Assembly (NCBI GenBank): GCA_026261815.1
Contig: JAMPIT010000269.1
Location: 1,171,001-1,235,000, forward strand
Reading direction: 5' to 3'
DNA: 64,000 nt
Source of the DNA: Monarcha castaneiventris obscurior
Lineage: Eukaryota; Chordata; Aves; Passeriformes; Monarchidae
Numbering within the stretch: position 1 is the stretch's first letter; the number at the start of each line of letters is the position of its first letter. Of the stretch, positions 1 to 9,690 are shown piece by piece. Under the pieces are notes generated by a model. The model was not told the origin of the DNA. It did no database searches and worked only from the letters and a program-made list of their open reading frames with translations. The position numbers were made by a program, and so were the translations under genes.

Positions 1-1526
1 GCTCCCCCTCAGCCACGGGCACAGAGCTCAGGGGCAGCCGGGGTATGAGCAGGAGGGACAGTTCTGGTCACAGCGATGCTGCTCCTGTGCTGCCAGGAGC
101 TTTCCACGCTCTGCTCATCCTTCCAGGGCTGGGCAGGCTGGGGAGGCCCTCAGGGGGACACGGCCTCACCTTTTGGGGGACCTACAGCCATTTGTGCTCG
201 GAGTTTCCATGCTGGGGTGTCCCCGGCCCCTCGCTGTCCCCGTGGGCTGCAGGGCTGGTGCTGCTGTGTGACCCCCGTGGCTGCTGCCCCACCAGACCCT
301 TCCTCCTGCTGCCTCAGAGCCCCTCCAGGGGCTGCTCCTGAAGTTTAGCAGCACTCTAAGCCCAGCACGGAATCAAATATTTGGCCCCCTTTGCTCAAGC
401 TTTGTTTCTCTTCCACATTCGGCTCTCCCAGATGTTTTTGGTCATTTCCAGGTTGTAATTAATAATAATAATAAATCAGCATAGTCCGTCAGGGCTGGCT
501 GTTTCCTGCCACCACTTGGATTAGAGGGCTCCGTGTTTTTCCAGATTTTCCAACTGTTGGTCAAGGGAAGCTGTCATGTGGGGACTGTTGGTTAATAATA
601 AACCCCAGCACATTCCTCCCTGGGAAAGTAACATCTTCACATCTGCTTTTGGGTGGAAACATCTGTCCTGTCCAAGGCCTGTCTGTCTTGAGAAGAGACA
701 GGCATTGTGGGAGAGCACTCCAGCTGGGCAGGGGCTGGCTTCCCTCTCCCCCTCCCGAAATCTCTCTGACACTGACGTGCACCACGCAGCCAGCGCTGTC
801 CCAGCCTTTGCCAGGCATTTGTCTCTTGCACACGGAGCTGTGTGAGCAACCCGGGGAAAATCGTGAGAGATGCAATTAAAAAAAAAAAAACCAAGAAAAG
901 AAAAGAAGGCTGCTGCTTCTTAAGGATGCAAATATTTGAGCAAGGTGTTACCAACAGTGTGAGTGTGCAGGAGGGAAGCAGTGGGAGCTCGGGGAGGCTC
1001 AGCCTCTAACCAGGGGTAACAATGAGCCAGTCCTGTTGGGAGTTTCTGTTCACAGAGCTGCAGATCTGTAGGGAAGGGAGAGCAGCACCAGGAGGTAACC
1101 CCAGCTCAGGGAGGGAATGATTCTCACCCTGTTCCTGAGCTGGATTTGCACGTTCGGGGGACACAGCAAATATTTTGCTTTATCTTAATGGAGAAGCCAA
1201 GGAGTCTCGCCTTGCAGCATCCCCCAGTTGTGAGCAAGGGACAGAGCCCGTGTGTCCTTGTCTCAGCTGTGCCAGATCCAGGGTGGTGGTGGAGGAGCTG
1301 AGCTGCTGGTGAGCCAAAACGCTGTCCCTGGCTGCTGCCCCTGCCCCTCTGACCCTGCTGGACTGGGAAAGTGGCCAGGGGGAAAAGAAGCAACCCTTCC
1401 CACAAGCTGGGAGGCCCAGGAGGGCTCCTCCAGCTGGGTGGGGATTTGGGGCTGCAGCAGCATTTCCCTGCTGCTCTCTGTGCTCAGGCAGCACCAGTGA
1501 AGCCACGCTCTGCCCCTGCCAGCCCT
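1..1526. other. GC-rich non-coding stretch
   Basis: No gene is supported here. Short open frames on both strands overlap each other and have the Pro/Gly/Ser/Cys-rich composition expected from CTG/CCC-rich DNA. An AT-rich island lies at about 360-480, with a short AAT run near 460. A 13-base A tract lies at 878-890, followed by a purine-rich AAAAG run. A perfect octamer ATGCAAAT (POU-type site) occurs at 926-933 just downstream. The rest is unique GC-rich sequence in which I see no structure. Confidence 0.6.
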
Positions 1527-1569
1527 GGATGGAGGGATGGATGGAGGGATGGATGGATGGATGGATGGA
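1527..1569. repeat. (GGAT)n microsatellite with GGA interruptions
   Basis: Tandem GGAT/GGAG tetranucleotide run of about ten units. Two GGAGG-type interruptions in the first half are followed by a purer GGAT stretch. It generates the Met-Asp-Gly and His-Pro-Ser strings seen in conceptual translations of this area, so those translations are not evidence for protein. Confidence 0.9.
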
Positions 1570-1603
1570 CTGACACATCCGAGGGGGATTTGTCTCTCTC
1601 AGC

Positions 1604-1653
1604 CTCCCTGGAGCAGGGCAGAGCATCCCTGGAGCAGGGCAGAGCATCCCTGG
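1604..1653. repeat. 21-bp tandem duplication
   Basis: A 21-bp unit built on CCCTGGAGCAGGGCAGAGCAT is present about 2.4 times with no mismatches. It lies 35 bp after the GGAT microsatellite. The length is a multiple of three, so it keeps reading frames open on both strands. Confidence 0.85.
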
Positions 1654-1934
1654 CTCTGGCTCTCCCCAGCCGAGCGCTGGCCCCCGCGAGCTGCTGGTGG
1701 CATTTATTGCAGGAGCAGAAAGTGCTTGCCTCATCACGGGAGCAGCTGGAGACAGAGAGGCTTTCAAAGGCGTGTGACTGACCTCTACCTCGGCTGCCGG
1801 GGGCCGGGGATTGCCGACTCAGTGGAATTTTTTTCTTCTTCTCTCCGTGTCTCTCTGCCTCCCGTTCCTTTCCGCAGTGTCCTGACCTTGTGAGGCCTTG
1901 GTCTCCCCCCTATCCATCTCCCACCGTTCAGTCT

Positions 1935-2615
1935 CTCCTGTGAACTCATGCTGGGAGATTAATTGCCACTATCGCCCCTAATCCATCACACTTCCCAAAG
2001 ATTGTTTTGACATCTAGTTAATTTTTGGCTGATGATTTATCAAATTCTTATTACCGTGCTCTGAAGGGGCTCATTTATTGTGTTGATTCATGGTAATGAT
2101 AAAGGGGAACCTTTTTGAATTTTAACTACATTCCCTCATGTTCTTCCCAGCACAGCTAAAGAGGAAAAAGGGAAAAATATAGCTGGGGACTTTTAATTCA
2201 GAAAGTAAAAGGGGAGGGGGGAAAAAACCCCTCTATCCTCCATTATTTGTTTGAGAGCCAAAAGTCCTAAAAGAGGTTAATATATATTAAGACATATTTT
2301 TAGAGTTCTGGTCTGGACTGTGTTTCAAGAGCATCCCCCCAAGGCTCTTTAAAACATTTATTGCCCTGTAATATTACCTAAATGTCTACTACCATTTTAT
2401 TCAAATAGAAGTTAATGCTAAATGATGTCAGTCATGTACCAGTGGAAATGTAAAACATGTCTCTCTGCCAGTCCATATGGCAATTCCAGCTTTTAAAAGT
2501 ACACAGAGAATTTTCTGCAACCCTTTATGTCATTCCCCCATCTTTGTTCCCACCTATTTTTAATTTGCTGCGCAGTTTTTAATAAGCCCAGATGGTAAAA
2601 GAAACACAGTAAATG
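1935..2615. promoter_or_regulatory. AT-rich block, candidate conserved enhancer
   Basis: About 680 bp of AT-rich, low-CpG unique sequence sharply bounded by GC-rich flanks. It contains several homeodomain cores (ATTAATTG, TAATCC, GTTAATTT, TTCATGGTAATGAT) and TGATTTAT at 2033-2040, a PBX-HOX composite consensus. There are also CTTTGA-like and ATTTATTGTG motifs and a TATATATT near 2281. There is no long open frame and no transposon signature. This composition and motif crowding is what vertebrate conserved non-coding elements look like. Conservation itself cannot be seen from one sequence. Confidence 0.5.
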
Positions 2616-2710
2616 GCCATTCTCTCTTTTCCTTCCCAGGCAGCTCGGGGAGTTGGAGCCCTTACATGGAGGGGAAGGAACTTAGCAAGGGGTGGACTGG
2701 GACTTGTTCG

Positions 2711-2850
2711 TGGTTTGGGGAAGGAGCAGGAGCTACACGTGGATTTGTACCTGGGCTGGGGAAGGAGCAGGGGGTCTGTGTGGATTTGTACCTGGGCTGG
2801 GGAAGGAGCAGGGGGTCTGTGTGGATTTGTACCTGGTTTGGGGAAGGGAG
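2711..2850. repeat. 41-bp minisatellite, about 3.4 copies
   Basis: A 41-bp unit (GGGGAAGGAGCAGG, then a variable 8-10 bp, then GTGGATTTGTACCTGG) repeats at 2711, 2752, 2793 and 2834. The two central copies are essentially identical. The outer copies differ, having GGTTTGGGG instead of GGGCTGGGG, which suggests recent duplication of the centre. Because 41 is not a multiple of three, all three forward frames carry the same peptide in turn, which marks the frames as repeat artefacts. Confidence 0.9.
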
Positions 2851-3289
2851 ATGCCCAGCTGTGGTAGTGGAACTGGTGGGCTGCTATGGGGTTCCTGCAG
2901 TTTAAGGCTGAGCACAGACACAGGTAGAGCCACTTGAGAGACCCTCCAAGGCCCCAAACTCGGTGTTCCCCTCAGCCATCCCCTCCCACACGGGGCTATC
3001 CTGTGACAAAGGATCAAGCCTGCCACAGGATGGGATACAGGGCTCAGTTGGGGCCAATCCCACAGGATACAAGGCTCACTTGGGGCCAGTCCCACGAGCT
3101 CCAACAACCGGAGCAAGGCTGAGATTTGCACCCCAGGGCCCTTACAGTGCTCTCAGCAGCACCTGTGTAAAGCAGGAGTAACCCTGTGCACCCAGGAGCA
3201 GAACCAGCCCCGGCACCAGCAGTGCAGCGGTGCAGCGAGCCCGAGGCGGGCGCTCACGGGAGATTGTTCATTTACATCACGCCCTCTCC

Positions 3290-3350
3290 TTATCTTCTTA
3301 TTCTTCTTCTTCTCTCTCCTCCTCCTCCTCCTCCCCTCTCGCCCCTCCTT
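3290..3350. repeat. (TTC)n/(CTC)n pyrimidine tract
   Basis: About 60 bp of almost pure pyrimidine on the + strand, passing from TTCTTCTTC into CTCCTCCTCC. It is a polypurine/polypyrimidine mirror-type sequence that could form triplex DNA. It sits just before a CpG-rich patch and a candidate enhancer. Confidence 0.85.
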
Positions 3351-3369
3351 CCCTCGCCCTCTGCGCCTC

Positions 3370-3485
3370 TCGTTTCCCTGCCTCGCCGCGAGGTCACGGC
3401 GAGCGAGTGAAGGACGCGGGCAGCGGGGAGGGCGCGCATTAGCGGGGCTGTGCCCGCGCGGCTCCGCGCGCCCGCGGCTCATCCA
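3370..3485. promoter_or_regulatory. Short CpG-rich patch
   Basis: Roughly 115 bp with dense CpG (CGCGAGG, CACGGCGAGCGAG, GGGCGCGCATTAGCGG, CCGCGCGGCTCCGCGCGCCCGCGG). This is unlike the surrounding CpG-poor DNA. Retention of CpGs suggests an unmethylated regulatory patch, either an orphan CpG island or a promoter. No TATA box is visible. It ends exactly where the AT-rich block 3485-3960 begins. Confidence 0.5.
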
Positions 3486-3960
3486 TCACGGCCTCCACCA
3501 CTCCATTAGGCCCCGCATGAAATATGCCCTGCTCCGGCTGCTGGGGCCATACATCTCCCGTCTAGACACCTTCCTGTTGTGTGAAGATCAATGCCACACG
3601 GTCATGCATCATGTGTCAGCCAGTAGCCCTCACTCTAATAATCGTGTCTATTCTCTAGTCTGCACTATAAATTATGGGCACTGGGAAAGTACTATATTAT
3701 TCAGCAACCTTGGGCACTAATGGATTATTGGTTTAATGGCTGATAATGTGAGCTCCTTTTTTGGCTGGATCCTACCTTTATTTATTTATCTTTTTTCTCG
3801 ATTATTATTCTGAGTGATGACTGATTTGGATTCTTATCCAGAGGCTTTCACCCTTGCAAAGCAATTATAATAATAAAGCCCTTTGACCGTGGGCCTGCTG
3901 TCCTGGCTCTCGCTTAATAGAGAGGCTTCTGCTGACACCAAGTCAAATATCCATCCTCCC
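3485..3960. promoter_or_regulatory. AT-rich block, strong candidate conserved enhancer
   Basis: About 475 bp of complex unique sequence with clustered homeodomain-type cores. These include CTAATAATCG, AAATTATGGG, CACTAATGGATTATTGG (TAATGG plus the OTX-type GGATTA), TTTAATGG, CTGATAATG, GATTATTATTC and a terminal CAATTATAATAATAAAG. It also has paired CATGCATCATG and a CTTTGACC motif at its right edge. The small frame at 3517-3720 has no recognisable domain. This is one of the most convincing enhancer-like blocks in the window, though its conservation is inferred. Confidence 0.55.
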
Positions 3961-5095
3961 CTCCTGGCTTGTCTCAGCTACTGAGACCCCATCCCGGGAC
4001 AGAGCCTCAAGCAGGAGACTCCAAGTGAGGATCCTGGGATGTGAGCCCAGGCTGGGTGCTCAGGGCAGTCCCAGCCCTCCCTGTGCCCCACCAGCTCCTC
4101 GTGGGCACCGCCACAAACCGAGGTGGCTTCTCCCGGTTGTCCCAGTCCACCTTGCGCTGCTCCTGACCCTACCCCGCACCTCTGGGATGGCAGAGGGGGA
4201 CGAGGCCCACGAGGAGGAGGCAGATGGAGGGCTGGCAGTGGGACGCGAGCAGTCGCACGGGCAGCATTAATTGCCTGTAACGAGTGTAACGACACCGCGT
4301 CGCTGAGCCGCGGCTCCCGCACGTGTCAGCTGCTAATTTGTTGCTGTTTGTTTGTACATGACAGTAATGTGTTTACCTCATTAGGGGATGTCAAAGTTCC
4401 CCAAATCTGGAGCTGGGAGATGGCGGATTCCCTGCGCTGACACGCGGAGGAAGCGGGAGGCAGGAGCGGGGTTTGGCGGCGGGATGGAGGATGAGGAGCG
4501 AGGAAGGCGTTAACCCTCGGAGCAGCCCCGGCAGCAGCCCCTGCCCTCGCTGCTGCTGCTGCTGCTGCTCCCAAATCCAGAGCCCATGGATCAAACCGCA
4601 GCAGTTAAACACCCTTGGATACCACAGCGAGGGCCGTGATGTAAAACCTGTGAAAGCTCTTAAAGCAAGGACATGAGGAAGAATGGGCATATAAAGAGAG
4701 GGGATTAGGGAGCAGCCGCGATCCATCACCGTCGGCTGCTCGAGCCGCAGCCAGGCCCTCGTGCAGCTCCTCATTGAGCGGTGTCTTCCCATTAATTATG
4801 ATTAAACTACCCTACAGTTAGTTGTTCCTTCATTTGTAAAATGCTCCTGTTTTCCACCCAGTTCTAATCTTGGCTGTAATTATCCTGACGGTGGAGGAGT
4901 CACTCCAAGAGCCTTTTCTCCTCTCCCTGATGCCTTTGAGTCCAACCAGGATTTGTAGCTCTGTCCTGGAGCTTCTGCCCAGAAAGGAGGTTCTGGGGGG
5001 CTTGGCCACATCCAGCACCCCTCGTTGGGGTGGGGGTGGTGTGGAGACCACCTGAGGCCCTGGATCTTGCTGACCTCGGCCTTTCCCTGTTCCAT
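3961..5095. other. GC-rich stretch with small AT-rich islands
   Basis: No gene. It includes a CTG run (4549-4569). A CpG-containing AT-balanced segment at about 4260-4440 contains TAATTTGTTGCTGTTTG and TCATTAGGGG. Another island lies at 4780-4890 (ATTAATTATGATTAAAC and CTGTAATTATCCTG, with homeodomain cores). A TATAAAG at 4690 has no other promoter features. The islands may be small conserved elements. Confidence 0.5.
4549..4569. repeat. (GCT)7 microsatellite
   Basis: Seven perfect GCT/CTG units, preceded by imperfect CAGCAGCC. It reads as poly-Gln or poly-Cys depending on frame, but no gene context supports translation. Confidence 0.9.
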
Positions 5096-5689
5096 GGCAT
5101 TCATACCTGGTTAATTTACGGGATCACTCTGAGAATCAATTAGTTAAATTTGTGCAGATTATTCTGAAACTTATTATTATACCAGAGGCTGCTGCTGCCT
5201 ATGTTTTCTGCCAACGCATCACATTTCCCACCTTCCATGTGAATGAATTCCTAGGATACTGTCCAAACTGACAAGAGGAGCAGGAAATGCCTCCTGCGAG
5301 GGCCGGAGGAAGGTGTTAGGAAATTAAAGGAGCAATTTGAGAGCTGCAGCTTTTCTTTCACTGTACAAGAAAGCAATCCCCATGTCCCACTCCCACATCC
5401 TCTGCTCTCCAGGATAAGCCAGGCCGTGTTTTCTCAGCCCCTGCCGTGCCGGGAAAGCCCAGGGTGGCTGGTGGTGCCAGTGGCTGTGCCCTCCCCACAG
5501 CTGTGCCCCTGGAGCAGGCTGGAGGGAGGGACAGGAGCCAGAGGGGTAGGGGCAGGAGAAGGGTCTGCCTGAGCTGGGCCAGGGTCACTCGCAGCACACG
5601 CTGGGAATCCCTCAGCAGCTGGTATCTCCCACAGACAGAAGGAATATCTCAGGGAGCATCTCAGCAATCAGCTTGACGGGGGCAGCTGG
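5096..5689. other. AT-rich island followed by GC-rich filler
   Basis: 5100-5250 is AT-rich with GGTTAATTTACGGGATCA, AATCAATTAGTTAAATTTG and ACTTATTATTATACC, which resembles a small homeodomain-rich non-coding element. 5340-5690 is GC-rich without recognisable content. Confidence 0.4.
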
Positions 5690-6110
5690 TTCCACTTCCT
5701 TTGAGACACAGCTCCGGCACCGTTTGACTCCGCTGATCAGATAGGAGCTGCATTACAAGGCAATATTGTGGTTTCCCTTAATGTCCTGCCAAACTGCATT
5801 TATCTTCTCATTGCTTCCCCACCCTCCCTGAGAAAGCCTGCTCAGGTCACAGCATGGAGAGAAAGCCTTCCCTGGGAGGAGGAGGAGGATGGAGCCCTGG
5901 CGCGGAATCTGGGCTGATAAGCGTGTTTTATATTAGTCAGGAATGAGGCACAAGAACTTAATTAGATGTGCTCTGACTGCTTCGGTGTACGGAGGTCTCG
6001 ACCTACAAGTGAGAACACTTAGAAGGCTGAAGCAGTGGTTGTAAAATCCTGGAAGGCTTGTGACTACTATTTCCAAAAACATCAAAACTGCGGCTAAGAA
6101 GAGGCAGTGC
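5690..6110. promoter_or_regulatory. Mixed AT-rich block, candidate conserved element
   Basis: There are two unique segments. 5690-5830 contains TTTGACTCC, GCTGATCAGATAGGAG and a GCATTACAAGGCAATATTGTGG stretch. 5910-6100 contains CTGATAAGCGTGTTTTATATTAG and AACTTAATTAGATG. A GC-rich gap of about 80 bp separates them. GATA-type and homeodomain cores are present. No coding signal is seen. Confidence 0.38.
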
Positions 6111-7309
6111 TGTGAGTGTGTAAATCCAAGGAGCAGGCCAGTGTGATGGAGCTGGCTGAGGGCTGTGTCTGAGGGTTGGAACGGCACTTTAATTCCAGCT
6201 CTGCTGACAGAGGGGGCTCCAGGAGCTCCTGACTGGGAAGGAGGAGTAGCTGGGTAGTGCAACACAGCAGAAAACTCCTGGGCTCAGCCTGGGTGGTGAA
6301 AGGTGGCAGGAGGGCTCCCATCAGCTCGAGGGCTGGAGGAAGGATTGTGCTCCAGGCTTGGGAAAGGCAGCGCAGGGAGCAGCCCTGTGCAGGCGAAGGA
6401 CGTGGTGGGAAGAGCTGAGCCTGTCTCTCTCTCTTCAGACCGGCGAGGAATTGCAGCAATTTGTCTGTGAGCCTCAGCAGGGCTGTGCAGGGCTGCTCCA
6501 GTCACCCCGAATCAGCTCAGAGACAGCAGCAGCCCCCCCAGACCCCGCGTGGCACCAGCCAAAGCTCGGCAGTGCCAATGCCACTCAGCATATGGCCAGC
6601 AAGGGCACTTTGTCATTTCTGCCTGGCAGCACTGAAACCCTGAGCTGGCAGCTTCCATCTGCAGCCCAGGCCACGGAGAAAGGCTTCCCTCACGCAACCT
6701 CTGCGGGCACCACGGGGAAACAGGGACCCGTTTTCCCTAGAAATTGCTAAAAGCAGCTGGGCTGGGGTTTGATCGGGGCACGGAGCTGCAGCAGGTTCAG
6801 GATGCACTGGCAGCCCAAACGTTGTGGCCCTGGAGAGGTGGGCTCAGCTCCGAGGGGCTGCATGCGGCCGTGTGGGGTTTAATTAGGCAGAAAATCAGGT
6901 ACAGCACTCACAGCTGGGCTGTGGAGGGCACACAGAGCCACTCTACCTGCCAGCCACCTTCCTCAGGCTTCCTGGGAGCTGACAAGGGTTATTTTGGGGG
7001 TACACAGCATCCCAGGACAGGCGTGTGTGGAGAGGGGAGGGGAAAAAGCTGGAAAAGGAAATGTGTTGACATCTCCCAGCTCTCTTTAATCTGCTGCTCC
7101 ACAGAGCTCCTGAAATTACTTCTTGCCACAGTGATGGAGGGCTTGCAAGGCTTGGTGGGATCCTCCCTCCATCTTCACAAGGCCACAGTCAGAGAAGGAG
7201 AGAAAAGACAGGGGGAACCCCAAAATCCCCAATCCTGTTTTTCCATTCCCTTGATCCCAAGCCAAGGCCCTGCACCTGCAAGAAATCCTCAACTATCACA
7301 TTTCTCCTG
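6111..7309. other. GC-rich non-coding stretch
   Basis: No gene recognised. Overlapping frames of up to 191 codons (6744-7319, +) have no domain, a composition like random GC-rich DNA and equally long antisense competitors. A short TTTAATTAGGCAGAAAATC island lies near 6878. Otherwise I see nothing notable. Confidence 0.55.
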
Positions 7310-7700
7310 CTCTGGATGATAACGAAGATAATTGTTTCATCCACTTTGTCAAGCTGAAATGAAAAGAGGGCAAAGCAAAATGATGCCATCATAAATCATC
7401 AGGCTGAGACAGCAAAAAAAGGACAAGATAGTGACTTCATTAAGGGTTATGTATTGTGTCATTAAGTTGGCAGGGGTCACCTTTCATGTCACGCAGCAGC
7501 CCCATGATGCATTGCTGGCTCCTCTTTCCAATAAAATTAAACGTAGATGTAAAACTGATTAGGCCGTGTTTGCCTGAGCCCAAGGCAGGGAACTGCGCCG
7601 GGAATAATTGATACAAGATCGCGGCTGATTTGTAATGGCAGCGATTTCTCTTCCTGGTCATTTCTCTGCTGACCTTGCCCATTAAAATAAGCCCAGCTGC
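7310..7700. promoter_or_regulatory. AT-rich block, strong candidate conserved enhancer
   Basis: About 390 bp of unique sequence. It contains AACGAAGATAATTGTTTC, CATCATAAATCATCAGG, TTCATTAAGGG, GTGTCATTAAGTTGG, AATAAAATTAAACG, ACTGATTAGGCC, GAATAATTGATACAAGATCG and CCCATTAAAATAAGCCC. Homeodomain cores recur about every 40-50 bp, with an AGGGGTCACC nuclear-receptor half-site-like motif near 7475. It has no repeat or coding signature. Dense, non-redundant motifs favour an enhancer-type element. Confidence 0.52.
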
Positions 7701-7824
7701 CTTGAAAAGAGAGACGCTCGTTCCACCCTTCCTCCCCCTGCCCGAGCCACTTGCCTGGAATTCATTTCCTCCCTCGCTTTCCTCGGGATTTCTCACTCCC
7801 ATCGCTGCCGGCCACAGGCTGCCC

Positions 7825-7872
7825 CAGCCTGGGGTGAGAGCAGGGACAGCCTGGGGTGAGAGCAGGGACAGC
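7825..7872. repeat. Tandem duplication, about 24-bp unit
   Basis: Two adjacent copies of AGCCTGGGGTGAGAGCAGGG plus ACA, essentially identical. A simple recent slippage-type duplication in GC-rich DNA. Confidence 0.85.
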
Positions 7873-8164
7873 CCCTGGTGTTTCAGGTGTCGCTGGTGGC
7901 ACCCTGCCCGTGTGCCAGTGACGTCCCTGCTCCTGCTCTGCCTTCCTGACTGGTGGAGGATGGATCTTTACCTGTCCCAAAGCCTCTGCTCCCCTCCCTG
8001 TGCCCTGTGCTGGCAGGGGATGCTCTCCTGGGCCACAGAAGCTCCGAGGAGGGCACAGGTCCCTCAGGGGTAGGTGGTGGTGTGTGGAAGGACCTGTTGG
8101 GGCCATGGTGGACAGGGCAGTGCTGGCTGCTGGAGGCCTGGACCGTGGCTGTCCTGTGTCTCCT

Positions 8165-8240
8165 TCTAGTGGAAGGTGGGATTGGGATTGGAACTGGATG
8201 ATCTCTAACCAAAACCATCCAAGGAGTCTCTGATTCCTGG
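8165..8240 (+). mobile_element. CR1 LINE 3'-end fragment (degenerate)
   Basis: TCTAGTGGAAGGTG, GGAACTGGATGATCTCTAA and CCAAAACCATCC follow the order of the CR1 3' end (CTAGTGGGAGGTG, then GGAACTAGATGATCTTTAA, then CCAAACCATTC). Internal deletions have removed the GTCCCTGCCCATGGCAGG and GGTCCCTTCCAACC parts. It ends near a TCTGATTCC that may be a decayed terminal 8-mer. 5' truncation is the usual state of CR1 copies. Confidence 0.6.
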
Positions 8241-9066
8241 CAGCTCCAAAGCACAGGTCAGTGGTGGCCCTGCTGTGCTGCCCACCCTGCTCCAGGAGGT
8301 GGAACTGGGCTGGGAGATGGAGAGAGGGGAGGGAGGTGGGAGCTGTGTAAATCCCTGCTGGAGGTTCCCACAAAGCACTGACTCCTCAGGCTGGGGGCAC
8401 TCCAGACACCCTTGTGCTGTGGAGCAGGAGCTCAGAAATGTGTCCAGAGCTGGCTCCATCCTCTTTGGTCCATGGCTGCCCTTGACGTGCCCTTCCCTTC
8501 TCCTGCAGCGTCTCCAGCAGCCTGAGGCCCACCTGCTCTGGCTCCACTGGGGTCTCTCTGGGTTTGATGCTGAGGAGCCTCAGCAGATTTACCTCCCAGC
8601 TGAGCTCAGCCCAGGGGTGAAAGTGGAGGCGGGCACAGGGATTTTAACTTGTGCTCGCACTGCCCCTCAGGGAGCTGGAAGGAGGAAAAATGCAACTCTC
8701 ACCCAAAACCCAGCTCCGGGTCTCGAGAAGTGCTCGATGTGGGTGGCTTCCAGAGCCATTATTTATCCACTTAGAGCTAAATATGTGTTTACTTGGGCTG
8801 ATGGAGTGGATCTCTTGCTTATATCAACTGTGCCTTGTCCTTGATGCCTTTTGGCCAAGATTTTCTTAAGTGGCCACTGGATTTGGGACACTCTGCTTAA
8901 GAGAGGCCCTGAAAGGGCCCAAGTATCTGAGCACAGTCACTGAGCTGCTGGGAAACTGAGTGGCTGCTAAGGTGCCTCGAGGTGGATGGTCCAGAGAGTG
9001 GAATCCTCTCTCTGGTCACAGAGAACTCCTGGAAATGCCAGCCCTCGTCCAGGATAAATCCTCAGC

Positions 9067-9094
9067 TGTGGGATGCTGTGGGATGCTGTGGGTG
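9067..9094. repeat. GGGATGCTGT tandem repeat
   Basis: A 10-bp unit GTGGGATGCT is repeated about 2.8 times. Confidence 0.75.
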
Positions 9095-9339
9095 CTCCCA
9101 GGCAGGGACCCTAGGCAGGACCAGGTGAGGACCCGACCTAAAGGAGCTGAGCCCCCCCAAACACCCCTGAGCTGAGCCCAGGCAGGGTTTGAGCTCCCCC
9201 TGCTCGTTTCCCTCACCCTCAGATGGGGCAGGGAACCTTGGGGATTGATGGAACCCAGCCCATAATGGCACTGCCAGGGAGCAGAGTAAATAACCTGCAC
9301 TGGAGCCCTCTGCGAGGAGAACCATTAGAGAGACAGAGC

Positions 9340-9690
9340 CAGTGCAACAAACGCAGTTCCACGCGTCAGTCCCAGATATATGGACTAAAAATACATATAG
9401 GGAGAGAGCGAGCGTGCGCTGGAGAGGGAATGCAAAAGCCTTTCAGATGGGGAAGCAAAAGCCACTCATTTCCCACACAATAACAAACCTGGGGGGGAAC
9501 AAAGGAGCTGGGACCTCGTGCCATAAACAACCAGGGAAACACAAACCTTTCTGGGGCGCAGATGGCTGCTGCTTGGGTTTTATTTTTCTTTTCTATACAT
9601 TTGACAGCTAAATTCAGTAATTTGTGAACAACGTGGCCATAAAAATGAGTAATAATGATTGGAGGTATCTTACTTTTGGTTTAATGGGCT
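9340..9690. promoter_or_regulatory. Candidate conserved element with two GCCATAAA motifs
   Basis: Unique sequence with GATATATGGACTAAAAATAC, CACACAATAACAAACC, TATACATTTGACAGCTAAATTC, AGTAATTTGTGAAC, GAGTAATAATGATTGG and TTTGGTTTAATGGG. GCCATAAA (CDX/posterior-HOX-like core) occurs at 9520-9527 and again at 9636-9643. A TTGACAG (MEIS/TGIF-type) core lies near 9601. The block is AT-rich towards its right end and shows no coding signal. Confidence 0.45.

Larger units (their letters stand above)
2616..3369. other. GC-rich non-coding stretch with repeats
   Basis: No gene. It holds the 41-bp minisatellite and a duplicated phrase near 3025-3090 (CACAGGATAC plus TTGGGGCCA repeated about 35 bp apart). 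It then grades into a pyrimidine tract at its right end. The open frames across the minisatellite simply translate the repeat. Confidence 0.6.
7701..9339. other. GC-rich non-coding stretch
   Basis: No gene. It holds a 23-24-bp tandem duplication (7825-7872), a CR1 remnant (8165-8240) and a GGGATGCTGT triplication (9067-9094). An AT-balanced island at 8755-8840 contains TTATTTATCCACTTAGAGC. Long minus-strand frames (7762-8373) are compositional. Confidence 0.55.
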
